From contig NZ_CP068564.1 in NCBI RefSeq assembly GCF_016767175.1, positions 1,488,001 to 1,552,000 of the forward strand: 64,000 bases of DNA, read 5' to 3'. Below the pieces are notes generated by a model that searched no databases, was not told the origin of the DNA, and was given only the letters and a program-made list of their open reading frames with translations. How positions within the stretch are numbered: position 1 is the stretch's first letter; every line of letters begins with the position of its first letter. Of the stretch, positions 1-8,295 are shown one piece after another. The stretch is from Keratinibaculum paraultunense. Lineage in GTDB: Bacteria; Bacillota; Clostridia; Tissierellales; Tepidimicrobiaceae. A program made the translations under genes and the position numbers.

Positions 1-546
1 AGAATAATATCGTTTACTTGCTCCTCCAGATTTATAAGCCCATATGATTTCATTTAAAAAATTCTCTCCCCCAAATATCTGATCCATTATAATTTTTATG
101 TAATGGACAGTCCTGTAGTCTAGATGGACGTACAGGGTTCCCTTTTCACTTAATAGTTCTTTCATCAAAAAAAGTCTAGTACATAACATTTTAAGGTAGG
201 AAAAAAATCCTTCTTCCCAAGTATCATCATAGGCAAAATGTTCTATTATATCCTCTTCTTCATCATGGTATAAAAATATTTTACCTTTATATTTGGTTTT
301 AGTGAAAAAGGGTGGATCTATATATATCAAATCTATTTTTCCCTTATACCCTTCTTCTAATAACTTTTTCATTACTATAAAATTATCTCCTTGATAAAAT
401 TGGTTATAAGTGGATTCATCCTTTTTAAAATTGGGGCAGATCTTTTCCTTTTGATGGAAGATATCCACATAGGGTTTAGTTAAAAAATTCTTAGACTCCC
501 TTTTTCCAATATCAATAACTTCAGATAATTTCTCTATTGTTAGCAT
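1..546 (-). CDS. Site-specific DNA methyltransferase, N-terminal part (runs off the window)
   Basis: Reading the minus strand from the ATG at 546 gives about 182 residues without a stop before the window edge. A GDNF segment near residue 51 is followed about 25 residues later by IYIDPPF, the catalytic DPPF motif of N6-adenine/N4-cytosine amino-methyltransferases, and then by a conserved LHLDYR-like stretch (here YVHLDYR). Such enzymes methylate adenine or cytosine in a short recognition sequence, either with a restriction partner or alone. The target-recognition region and the SAM-binding FxGxG motif would lie beyond the edge, so solitary and type III R-M modes cannot be told apart. It starts 19 bases after the nrdJ stop, which suggests co-transcription. 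Confidence 0.85.
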   Translation of the reverse strand, partial: MLTIEKLSEVIDIGKRESKNFLTKPYVDIFHQKEKICPNFKKDESTYNQFYQGDNFIVMKKLLEEGYKGKIDLIYIDPPFFTKTKYKGKIFLYHDEEEDIIEHFAYDDTWEEGFFSYLKMLCTRLFLMKELLSEKGTLYVHLDYRTVHYIKIIMDQIFGGENFLNEIIWAYKSGGASKRYYS

Positions 547-565
547 TATAATCTCCTTCAAAAGC

Positions 566-2698
566 TTATATGGAACAAGGACTGTATCCACAATCTCTAC
601 ACTCTGCACATCCACCACTATGAACTAAAACTCCACCACACATAGGGCAAACATCTGGATTCTCTTTCAAATGTTCTTCTATCAATTTATTTATTTCTCG
701 TTGTAACTTTTCAATTCTTTCAAATCTGTTTAAATTAGTTTTATCTGTAATTAATACACCTGTTCTAGCACAACCGTCTCTATATATAGTAACTCCTTTC
801 AGCCCCTTTTTCCAAGCATACATATATAATTCTTCAACTTGTTCCACAGTAAAATCATTAGGGACATTTACAGTAGATGATATACTAGCATCTATATATT
901 GTTGCCATGCAGCCTGCACATCTATTCTAGCCTTATAGTCCAAATTCAAAGTGGTTACAAAATAATCTGGTAAATCTTCTTCCCGAACTATATTATATTT
1001 GTCCATATACTCTTTAACTATTGGAGTAAATACTCTATAATAAGTATCTCCACCATGTAATGATTCAGATTTTCTAATGTAGGATATTTGAAAAATTGGT
1101 TCTAATCCACTACTGCATCCAATCAATGTAGATATGCTTCCTGTTGGTGGTATAGTTAAAAGCTGGGAATTTCGTAATCCATATTTTTTAATTAATTCAA
1201 GTACATCTTCTTCTGCATTAGATAACAAAAAAGGTGATTTTAAAATGGCTTCTCTATTATATCTAGGAAATGGACCATATTCTGCTGCTAAAAGAGCTGA
1301 CTGCTTTAAAGCTTCATTCACTAAAACTTTTCCTATATGGTGAATTAATTCAATGGATTCTTCGCTACCATATTTTATTCCCATCTTTATAAACATATCT
1401 GCTACTCCCATTATCCCTAAACCTATTTGTCTTAAATCTCTAGACAATTCTCTCTGTTCCTTCAATGGATGGAGATTTATATTCTCATCCAATACCTCAT
1501 TTAAATAAATAATGCCTTCTCTTACCATTTCTGCAAATCCTTTAAAATCAAAATTAGCCTTTGAAGTAAATGGATTTTTTACAAATTCACTTAAATTTAT
1601 AGAGGATAGGTTACAAGAGCCATAAGCTGGTAGTGTCTCCTCAGCACAAGGGTTTACACCAGCAAATTTGAAACTATCATCTTCACTCATAAGATGCCAA
1701 GAATTTATACGATCTTGATACAATACACCAGGTTCTGCCATATTCCAGTTGTTTTCTGCAATTTTTCTAAACAATTTCCTGGCTTTTATGATCTTTCTAA
1801 TTTCTTCACCAGTAGCATCTACATAAAAATATAATTCATAATCTTTGTCTTCTTCAACAGCTCTCATAAAATCATCAGTAACATTAACAGATATGTTAGC
1901 ATAATTTATCTTATTTAAATCATTTTTCACATCAATAAATTCCTCAATATCTGGATGATTACAATCCATGCTAAGCATCAATGCTCCACGTCTTCCCTTC
2001 ATACCAATTAAGCCTGTTACTAAGGAATATAAATCCATAAAAGATACTGCTCCAGTAGTAGTATTAGCTGCATTATTTACTTTTGCTCCTCTAGGTCTTA
2101 ATTTTGATAAATCAATACCTACTCCTCCACCATAAGAATAAGTTCTGGCCATATATTTAGCAGTATCAAATATGGACTCTATATTATCCTCAACTTTAGG
2201 CATCACATAACAATTAGATAAAGTAATCTTCCTCCCATATTTATCCAATCCTCTACCTGCTAATATTCTTCCTGCTGGCATAAACTTTTTATCCTTTATA
2301 GCTTTTTTTATATAGTTATTGCCCCCACTTACTCTAGTTAAAAACTCATCAAAGCTTTCATTCTCATATCTATATTTTTTTTCATATATATCCCTTTGTA
2401 AATCCGTCATCTCCCAACCATATTTCCTAAGTTTAGCTCTTTTATCCCTATATAAAATATATTTTTTGGCTACATCTGGTCTTTCTCTCATTAATTCTAC
2501 TTCTACAAAATCTTGTATTTTCTCTATATTAATTATTCCTAAATTTTTAAATGTATCAAAAGCCTTATTTGCTATTCCCTTGGCTATCTCCTCATCTATT
2601 CCTTGTTCAGTTTCAGCCATAGCCTTACAAATAGCATTAACTATTTTTTCTCCATCAAAATCCACAATCATACCATTTCTTTTTTCAACTTTTAACAT
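566..2698 (-). CDS. nrdJ: Adenosylcobalamin-dependent ribonucleotide reductase (class II)
   Basis: The product reduces ribonucleotides to deoxyribonucleotides using adenosylcobalamin as radical source. The 710-residue protein begins with an ATP-cone (about residues 1-90). It has the first active-site cysteine at C163 (SNC), a GGGVG loop near 190, and the catalytic NPCAE motif (C351, E353) followed by C362. A cysteine-rich tail ends it (CPMCGG, CAECRDCG), a zinc-ribbon/redox tail common in this class. No separate radical-generating small subunit lies nearby, which fits class II. The ATG at 2698 is preceded by a GGGGG ribosome binding site. Two NrdR-like boxes sit just upstream. The methyltransferase follows 19 bases downstream. 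Confidence 0.93.
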   Translation of the reverse strand: MLKVEKRNGMIVDFDGEKIVNAICKAMAETEQGIDEEIAKGIANKAFDTFKNLGIINIEKIQDFVEVELMRERPDVAKKYILYRDKRAKLRKYGWEMTDLQRDIYEKKYRYENESFDEFLTRVSGGNNYIKKAIKDKKFMPAGRILAGRGLDKYGRKITLSNCYVMPKVEDNIESIFDTAKYMARTYSYGGGVGIDLSKLRPRGAKVNNAANTTTGAVSFMDLYSLVTGLIGMKGRRGALMLSMDCNHPDIEEFIDVKNDLNKINYANISVNVTDDFMRAVEEDKDYELYFYVDATGEEIRKIIKARKLFRKIAENNWNMAEPGVLYQDRINSWHLMSEDDSFKFAGVNPCAEETLPAYGSCNLSSINLSEFVKNPFTSKANFDFKGFAEMVREGIIYLNEVLDENINLHPLKEQRELSRDLRQIGLGIMGVADMFIKMGIKYGSEESIELIHHIGKVLVNEALKQSALLAAEYGPFPRYNREAILKSPFLLSNAEEDVLELIKKYGLRNSQLLTIPPTGSISTLIGCSSGLEPIFQISYIRKSESLHGGDTYYRVFTPIVKEYMDKYNIVREEDLPDYFVTTLNLDYKARIDVQAAWQQYIDASISSTVNVPNDFTVEQVEELYMYAWKKGLKGVTIYRDGCARTGVLITDKTNLNRFERIEKLQREINKLIEEHLKENPDVCPMCGGVLVHSGGCAECRDCGYSPCSI

Positions 2699-2716
2699 AA
2701 AAAAACCCCCTTTTAT

Positions 2717-2764
2717 ACGCTATATGTAGTAGTATTGTTTGCGCTCATACACTATATATACAAT
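2717..2764. promoter_or_regulatory. Pair of NrdR-like boxes upstream of nrdJ
   Basis: Two 16-bp sites resemble the NrdR box: ACGCTATATGTAGTAG at 2717-2732 and ACACTATATATACAAT at 2749-2764. They start 32 bp apart, about three helical turns, which is the paired, in-phase layout known for NrdR repressor sites. On the minus strand a possible -35 TTGATT and -10 TACATT (17 bp apart) lie at the distal edge of the second box, so binding could block transcription. The regulator gene itself is not in the window. Confidence 0.7.
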
Positions 2765-2929
2765 GTAACATGATTTTAAACTAAAATCAAGACGTTTATA
2801 AACTTTTATAAAAAAGTATAATATTATATAATGAATATATAAAGTAAACAAAAATCACTATTCATAAAATAATATAGAATCATCATAAGTATTGGAAAAT
2901 ACTATTTGATTTAAAGAGGAGGAATTGGC

Positions 2930-4276
2930 GTGAATAACTTAAAATTTCTAGTGGTAGATTTGCCTGAGGATGTGAGTAAAGCTGTTATATATGGGGATTT
3001 TGATAAAGCATTAAAATTAATTGATTTGTATATGGCAAGAAATATTCCACAAGTATTAAAAGATAGATTAGATTTTGAAAAAGATAGGATTAGGAGGTTT
3101 AAAGAAGATTATACATACACTTTTGATGAAGCACTAGCTTTAGCACAAGAAAATATAAAAAACTTTTCAAAGAAAGAATTAGAGTATATTAAAGATGCAA
3201 GATATGCAGATTGGATTTACATAGATGGGGAGATTAAATTCCATAATAGATTTTTAGAAAATGCTATAAAAGTTCATCCTACTTTAAAAGAAAGATTAAT
3301 TAGTCCTGAAAAAAATACTCCTGATATATTGGATGAGGTAATAGAGGATATTATACAAAATGGAGAAACAAAGTATTTCATTCATGTTAAAACTGGATTA
3401 AAATTAAATTCTAAATACAAAAGAAAGGGAGAAAAAATAAGAGTTTACTTACCTATTCCAAGAAATGCTCAACAGATAAAAAACATTCGCATTATAAACA
3501 CCTCCCATGAACCTAAATTTATCTCTCCCGTCAATTACCCCCAAAGAACTATCTATTTTGAAGAAATAGTAAATGAAAAAGATGAATTCACAGTAGAGTA
3601 TTCTTATGAAAATCATATAAAATATAATGATATATCTGCAGATAAGGTTTCTGAAAATCAACCTACTTTCTATACTGAAGAATGGTTACCTCATATACGT
3701 TTTACTCCTTTCTTAGTAGAATTAACAAAAACAATTGTAGGAGATGAAAAAAACCCGTTATTGAAAGCAAGAAAAATCTATAATTACATTACACAAAATG
3801 TACAATACTCCTATGTTAGACAATATGCAGCTATTACAAATATCCCTGAATATGCAGCCTATAACCTAAAGGGAGATTGTGGTGTACAAGCACTATTATT
3901 TATTACCCTTTGTAGAATAGCAGGTATCCCCGCAAGATGGCAATCAGGATTAGTTGTAAATCCTTATAATATTGGTTGCCATGACTGGGCAGAATTTTAT
4001 ATAGAACCTTTTGGCTGGATTTTTGCTGATTTATCCTTTGGTGGTAGTGCACTCAGACGTGGAAATAAAAAGAGATGGAATTTCTATTTTGGTAACCTAG
4101 ATCCTTTTAGAATGGTAGCAAATTCCGAATTTCAATATGATTTTTATCCTGAAAAGAAATTTTTAAGGCAAGATCCATATGATAATCAAACTGGAGAAAT
4201 GGAATATTTAGATAGACCAATTTTCCAAAATGAATATGAAATAATACAAGAAATAATTGAAGTTGAAAAAATATAA
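2930..4276 (+). CDS. Transglutaminase-like domain protein
   Basis: The 448-residue protein has a helical N-terminal region with no signal peptide and a C-terminal transglutaminase-like (papain-fold) domain. Its triad is visible: C317 in GDCGVQ, H351 in CHDWAEFY and D367 in ADLSFGG. Bacterial proteins of this superfamily are cysteine peptidases, amidases or acyl-transferases; the substrate here is unknown. The GTG start at 2930 is chosen because AGAGGAGG lies 7 bases upstream. The gene stands alone on the plus strand, divergent from nrdJ, and ends at a strong hairpin. Confidence 0.82.
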   Translation: MNNLKFLVVDLPEDVSKAVIYGDFDKALKLIDLYMARNIPQVLKDRLDFEKDRIRRFKEDYTYTFDEALALAQENIKNFSKKELEYIKDARYADWIYIDGEIKFHNRFLENAIKVHPTLKERLISPEKNTPDILDEVIEDIIQNGETKYFIHVKTGLKLNSKYKRKGEKIRVYLPIPRNAQQIKNIRIINTSHEPKFISPVNYPQRTIYFEEIVNEKDEFTVEYSYENHIKYNDISADKVSENQPTFYTEEWLPHIRFTPFLVELTKTIVGDEKNPLLKARKIYNYITQNVQYSYVRQYAAITNIPEYAAYNLKGDCGVQALLFITLCRIAGIPARWQSGLVVNPYNIGCHDWAEFYIEPFGWIFADLSFGGSALRRGNKKRWNFYFGNLDPFRMVANSEFQYDFYPEKKFLRQDPYDNQTGEMEYLDRPIFQNEYEIIQEIIEVEKI

Positions 4277-4277
4277 T

Positions 4278-4311
4278 GGGGCAATGGGAGTATGTCAGTT
4301 CTCCCTGCCCC
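4278..4311. terminator. Hairpin between convergent genes
   Basis: A GC-rich inverted repeat (GGGGCA..GGGAG / CTCCC..TGCCCC) lies in the 39-base gap between the convergent transglutaminase and msrC genes. It could stop transcription from both sides. Confidence 0.7.
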
Positions 4312-4315
4312 TAAA

Positions 4316-4813
4316 TTATATGATCTCCCAATCTATATACTCATTTAATATATCTACAAATTTTATGAAATATTCCTTTTCCAATTGAGTAAATCTATTT
4401 TTTTCTGGGCTATCTAAATCTAATACCCCATATATTTTATCCTCATTAATAATAGGTATTACCAATTCTGAATTAGATGCTGAATCGCAGGCAATATGCC
4501 CAGGAAATTTATGAACATCAGGAACTAACTGCACTTTTCTAGTTTTAACTGCAGTACCACATACTCCTTTTCCCACATCTATTCTATTACAAGCAGGAAG
4601 ACCTTGGAAGGGTCCTAATACCAACTGTTCTCCACGTAATATATAAAAACCCGCCCAATTTAACCTATCAACACAAACCATAATTATAGCTGTTGCATTA
4701 GATATATTTGCAAGAGAATCTTCCTCTGAGCTCAATTGAGATTTTAACAATAAATTCATATACTTTAATCTTTCTTCTTCATTCATATTTTTTATTGGAT
4801 CTAATTTAAACAT
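4316..4813 (-). CDS. msrC: Free methionine-(R)-sulfoxide reductase (GAF domain)
   Basis: This 165-residue protein is a single GAF domain of the fRMsr family, which reduces free methionine-R-sulfoxide as an oxidative-damage repair step in the cytoplasm. The family's diagnostic cysteines are present at C75 (GLPAC), C85 (GKGVCG) and C109 (HIACDS), together with the NWAGFY and LGPFQG segments. The length matches the family. The ATG at 4813 follows TTAGGAGG. The DUF3221 lipoprotein gene lies 9 bases upstream, so the two are probably co-transcribed. Confidence 0.9.
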   Translation of the reverse strand: MFKLDPIKNMNEEERLKYMNLLLKSQLSSEEDSLANISNATAIIMVCVDRLNWAGFYILRGEQLVLGPFQGLPACNRIDVGKGVCGTAVKTRKVQLVPDVHKFPGHIACDSASNSELVIPIINEDKIYGVLDLDSPEKNRFTQLEKEYFIKFVDILNEYIDWEII

Positions 4814-4822
4814 AGTAACCTC

Positions 4823-5179
4823 CTAATCTGCTAATATTTTTATCTTTTTTGCAGTTCCCTGTACAGGATAAGACTCTTCAATAGCACCTTCAAATATCAC
4901 TTCCACTATCAATCCTTCTTCCAAATCATCTACTGTCACTTTTTCATCACCCTTATAAATATCCGTATTATTATTTATTGCAACATTAGCGCTTTCATAC
5001 ATGGTATCTTCATCTAAATGCCCTTCCACTAATATGCTCTGTATAAGTGCATTTTCCTCATTCATATAAATTTCCTTAATTTCTCCTCTTATTCCAATGG
5101 TTTCTATCGATTCTTTATTACAAGCAGTAACAAGAAATATGATAGAAAATATTAAAAATACTGAAAATAATCTTTTCAT
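4823..5179 (-). CDS. DUF3221-like lipoprotein
   Basis: The 118-residue product starts with a hydrophobic signal sequence ending in the lipobox LVTAC (cysteine at about residue 20), so it should be lipid-anchored on the outer face of the membrane. The mature part is a small acidic beta-rich domain with alternating short strands (IRGEIKEIYMNEE, LIQSILVEG) that resembles DUF3221/YobA-like proteins. No enzymatic motif is seen. It lies 9 bases before msrC and 55 bases after the D-cysteine desulfhydrase gene on the same strand. The function is unknown. Confidence 0.72.
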   Translation of the reverse strand: MKRLFSVFLIFSIIFLVTACNKESIETIGIRGEIKEIYMNEENALIQSILVEGHLDEDTMYESANVAINNNTDIYKGDEKVTVDDLEEGLIVEVIFEGAIEESYPVQGTAKKIKILAD

Positions 5180-5234
5180 AGCATCCCCCTTAAAAAATAT
5201 AGACTACACTTCAAACAAATAAATAAATAACTAA

Positions 5235-6212
5235 CTAATTACAAAGCAATGCCCTTTGAGCTTTGTTCCATCCAAATATGCCCCCTGTATGGATAAACAA
5301 TACATTTTCGTGCATATTAAAACTGCCTTTATTTATCTCATTAAATAGTCCATACATAGCTTTACCAGTATATACTGGATCTAATATTATCCCTTCTAAT
5401 TTTGCAAAATGATGGATGAATTGTATCTCTTCAGTTTGACTCAATGCATAACCCAATCCTTGATATCCATCTATTATATTAATTTCTTCTTTATTTACGA
5501 CAATTTGTTTATCTGTATAAGTAGTAATTTCCTCTAATAAGTTCCTCACTACTTCTTGAAAATGTTCTTTATTATTACAAACATTAACACCATAAATCTT
5601 AGCAAGATTAGAATTTATATAATTCCCATAATATAGTCCCGCATAGGTACCACCAGAACCTACAGCAACAACTATTGCATCAAACTTTATCCCTAGTTGC
5701 TTCTCTTGTTCTAGTATTTCATCCATGGCATTTACATAACCTAGAGAACCTATACCATTGGAAGCACCTTCTGGAATTATATATGCTTTATGCCCTTTTT
5801 TTGATAGTTGCATTCTTATTTCATCCATTATTTTAGTCCTATTTTTATATTCTTCCGATGTTATAAATTTTATATTTGCACCAAGTAATTTATCTAAAAA
5901 TAAATTACCTTCTATTTCTTCATTTTCATCTCCTCTCAATACAAGATAAGAGCCTAAACCTAATTTAGCTGCCACTGCAGCTGTAGCTCTAGCATGATTA
6001 GATTGAATCCCGCCACATGTAATTAAATAATCACAGTTATTCTCTAAAGCTTCTCCTACAGAAAATTCCAATTTCCTTATCTTATTTCCTGATAATTCTA
6101 TCCCTGTTTGATCATCTCTTTTTATATAGACATTTTTACCTAGTTCGCTGCTTAATCTATCCAACTTCTCTATTTTAGTAGGTAGATTAGCAAGTTTTAT
6201 TCTTTTTAGCAT
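5235..6212 (-). CDS. D-cysteine desulfhydrase / ACC deaminase family PLP enzyme
   Basis: The 325-residue protein belongs to the PLP-dependent tryptophan-synthase-beta fold group that holds D-cysteine desulfhydrase and 1-aminocyclopropane-1-carboxylate deaminase. Visible signatures are SGNKIRKLE around residue 41, whose first lysine would bind PLP, the GGIQSNHARATAAVAAKLG segment, and VAVGSGGTYAG, the phosphate-binding loop. D-cysteine desulfhydrase (D-cysteine to pyruvate, sulfide and ammonia) is the likelier role in a Firmicute, but the sequence alone does not settle the substrate. The ATG at 6212 is preceded by AGAGGTGA. Confidence 0.82.
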   Translation of the reverse strand: MLKRIKLANLPTKIEKLDRLSSELGKNVYIKRDDQTGIELSGNKIRKLEFSVGEALENNCDYLITCGGIQSNHARATAAVAAKLGLGSYLVLRGDENEEIEGNLFLDKLLGANIKFITSEEYKNRTKIMDEIRMQLSKKGHKAYIIPEGASNGIGSLGYVNAMDEILEQEKQLGIKFDAIVVAVGSGGTYAGLYYGNYINSNLAKIYGVNVCNNKEHFQEVVRNLLEEITTYTDKQIVVNKEEINIIDGYQGLGYALSQTEEIQFIHHFAKLEGIILDPVYTGKAMYGLFNEINKGSFNMHENVLFIHTGGIFGWNKAQRALLCN

Positions 6213-6353
6213 TTTATCACCTCTAATTCCTTTAATAATTCTATTTTACTATATTTATTCAATATTTCCTAATAGTTATTTTATTTTTCACAATTTATTA
6301 ATAATCTACATATTATATATACTTGTTAAAATAATTCTTGAGAGGGAAAATAA

Positions 6354-6455
6354 TGGACTAATGATATTAGAGATTGGTCACTACCCAACTATGTAACCTT
6401 AAATCCTATTGATGAAGAAAAGTTTAATAAATATATTTTAGAGAGGAATGATTGA
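6354..6455 (+). pseudogene. Possible C-terminal remnant of a protein gene
   Basis: In one plus-strand frame about 33 codons read as protein-like sequence (DWSLPNYVTLNPIDEEKF, then a basic end) and finish at TGA 6453-6455. The frame is closed upstream by TAA at 6351 and there is no start codon. It looks like the tail of a decayed gene rather than a functional small protein. The family was not recognised. Confidence 0.3.
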
Positions 6456-6495
6456 ATTAAAGATATATCTGTCCTTTCAATTTTATTTTGAAATA

Positions 6496-6545
6496 AAAGA
6501 GGCAAAGTCTATCGATTATAAGTTAATTGAAGACTTCGCCTCTTT
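6496..6545. terminator. Strong hairpin
   Basis: A 15-base inverted repeat with one mismatch (AAAGAGGCAAAGTCT at 6496-6510, AGACTTCGCCTCTTT at 6531-6545) has A- and T-rich flanks. It probably terminates the remnant gene on the plus strand or the unit ending at 6696 on the minus strand. Confidence 0.6.
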
Positions 6546-6695
6546 GGGTTTATATATTTAATTTTAATTTTGTACAAAATAAAAATAAATATTATCTTAT
6601 TCTACTGAGAATTTATCCAAGCTATTGATACTGAGCAATTCCCACATTATTATAACATCTTCTTTTTCATTTACATTCTTCTAATATGCTACATA

Positions 6696-7124
6696 CTAAT
6701 CTTTTGTACTTATAGTATTCTTTTCATCTATTTTTGTTATAATAATTCCTATTATAAGACAGATTAAAATTGTTATTATCCATATTGTGACTCCATGGTG
6801 AAGGTGGAGCATAGCTACCTTTTCATTTGACATATCCTGAGTTATTTTTTGAATGTTCAAATATAATAAATAATCCCCTAAAAACTGACCTATAAAAACA
6901 CCTATTAGGTTTCCTATAACTAATGAAGCAGCTATATAATACTTTTTGTAACAGGTAAGTATTATAACAATTAACCATAAATATAAGTAAAAATTACGTG
7001 CTGTCCATTCAAATAAATATAAATTAGATAAAAATAATTTAGAAATTATATAAAGAATAATAAATGGTAAAAGGAATAATATTAAAAATATCATCCTACT
7101 CTTTTTTATACTTGGTTTATTCAT
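6696..7124 (-). CDS. Small integral membrane protein of unknown function
   Basis: This 142-residue protein has four likely membrane-spanning stretches (about residues 12-32, 47-60, 62-85 and 111-130) and short charged ends. No known domain was recognised. Its ATG (7122-7124) directly abuts the stop codon of the C39-like protease gene, so translation is probably coupled and the two products may work together, for example as a secreted protein and its membrane partner. That link is inference from spacing only. Confidence 0.6.
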   Translation of the reverse strand: MNKPSIKKSRMIFLILFLLPFIILYIISKLFLSNLYLFEWTARNFYLYLWLIVIILTCYKKYYIAASLVIGNLIGVFIGQFLGDYLLYLNIQKITQDMSNEKVAMLHLHHGVTIWIITILICLIIGIIITKIDEKNTISTKD

Positions 7125-8219
7125 TTAATTCACCCAATATTCTGTGGCAGACCACCATAATGATCCTGTTCCTATTTTATAATATCTATCTACTGTATTA
7201 AACCAGTTATCCATTATACGCATATAATTACCACCGCTATTATATTCTCTATATCCCACAGAAATTATCCAATGCCAAGCAAATAGGCCGTCAGCTAACA
7301 AAATACCACAAGGATGATTATCAGTTGTCGCGCTTTTAATTCCATTAAAATTACTTACACTTTTATAATTTAATGTATATCCCCTGTCTTTAAAATATTG
7401 TTTAGCTCCTGAAGCAATTGTCATAGATGGTCCATTGCCAATAATTTTATGAACTGCTTTAAATGTATCACGTTTAGTATTTATTTTCAAATTTGTATTA
7501 CCCCTCTTAGCAAAATAAAGTGCCAAGTTCGTTACAGTTGTTGCTCCACAGTGATTCTTAGCAATATCATTATAGCTATCCATAATTGTCCAATCAGTGC
7601 TTGTGGCTGATAAAATTGTCTTAGCAGTATAAGAACCAGATGGCATATCCTTTAAATTAATAAATCCATAGTCACCATCGCCACGTGCCATTTTAAATTT
7701 TTCTAAAAGTTGTTGTTTATATTCATCATGCTGGTAAGCTAAATCATAATCAATTTCTTTCAATTCAGGGTAATAATCATACAATCCATTTGGAGTTTTA
7801 TTTTTATCTGAAAAATTTACTCTACTTGTTTCATAGATTTCTATTGGATTATTGTAAATGATATGATAATCAGATTTTTCTTTTAAAATGTCCTCAATTG
7901 TTTTATTATTGCCTTCTCCGAACTCAATAACAGTTGGGTTTTCAACATTATTATTTACAACAGCATAACCAGTAGGTGAAAATGTAGCATAATAAGCAAC
8001 TACCTCTCCCATATCATTGAATAAAGGAACTACTTTTTCCAAGTAAGTGTCTTCTGATATACACTCTTCTGTCGCTATCTCCGAATTTAAATATGTGCCT
8101 GCTGCTATTAAAATATCTAATATGTCCATTTCCTTAGATACTGTCTCTTTAGCAAATGCTACAGTACTAAGACTAATCAATAAAATACATAATATCGTTG
8201 ATATAATTTTTTTAAACAT
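7125..8219 (-). CDS. Secreted C39-like (papain-fold) protease
   Basis: The start at 8219 gives 364 residues and is chosen because GGAGGAAAG sits 3-10 bases upstream; a longer upstream frame lacks a ribosome binding site. A signal peptide (MFKKIISTILCILLISLS) precedes a low-similarity region. The C-terminal part carries the likely catalytic elements: a Cys in NHCGATTV, a His in FAWHWIISVGY and an Asn/Asp pair in MRIMDNW. This is the layout of peptidase C39-like domains found in extracellular proteins of Firmicutes. Substrate and role are unknown. It is encoded downstream of an ECF sigma/DUF4367 pair and immediately before a membrane protein. Confidence 0.75.
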   Translation of the reverse strand: MFKKIISTILCILLISLSTVAFAKETVSKEMDILDILIAAGTYLNSEIATEECISEDTYLEKVVPLFNDMGEVVAYYATFSPTGYAVVNNNVENPTVIEFGEGNNKTIEDILKEKSDYHIIYNNPIEIYETSRVNFSDKNKTPNGLYDYYPELKEIDYDLAYQHDEYKQQLLEKFKMARGDGDYGFINLKDMPSGSYTAKTILSATSTDWTIMDSYNDIAKNHCGATTVTNLALYFAKRGNTNLKINTKRDTFKAVHKIIGNGPSMTIASGAKQYFKDRGYTLNYKSVSNFNGIKSATTDNHPCGILLADGLFAWHWIISVGYREYNSGGNYMRIMDNWFNTVDRYYKIGTGSLWWSATEYWVN

Positions 8220-8295
8220 AACTTTCCTCCTATTTATTTTATTTTTTTGATAAATCAATGGTGCACAAATTTTCCATTACGGTTAAAGTTTATAT

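Larger units (their letters stand above)
6213..6695. other. Gene-poor spacer
   Basis: This 483-base AT-rich spacer holds only a degraded coding remnant (6354-6455) and a strong hairpin (6496-6545). No promoter or RNA gene could be defended. Confidence 0.5.

Noticed and set aside
1-546. Complete restriction-modification system
   Set aside because: Only the first part of one methyltransferase is inside the window; no restriction or specificity gene is visible.
2699-2929. Cobalamin riboswitch before the B12-dependent reductase
   Set aside because: The 230-base leader is too short and AT-rich, and no B12-box-like sequence was found; only the NrdR-like boxes are supported.
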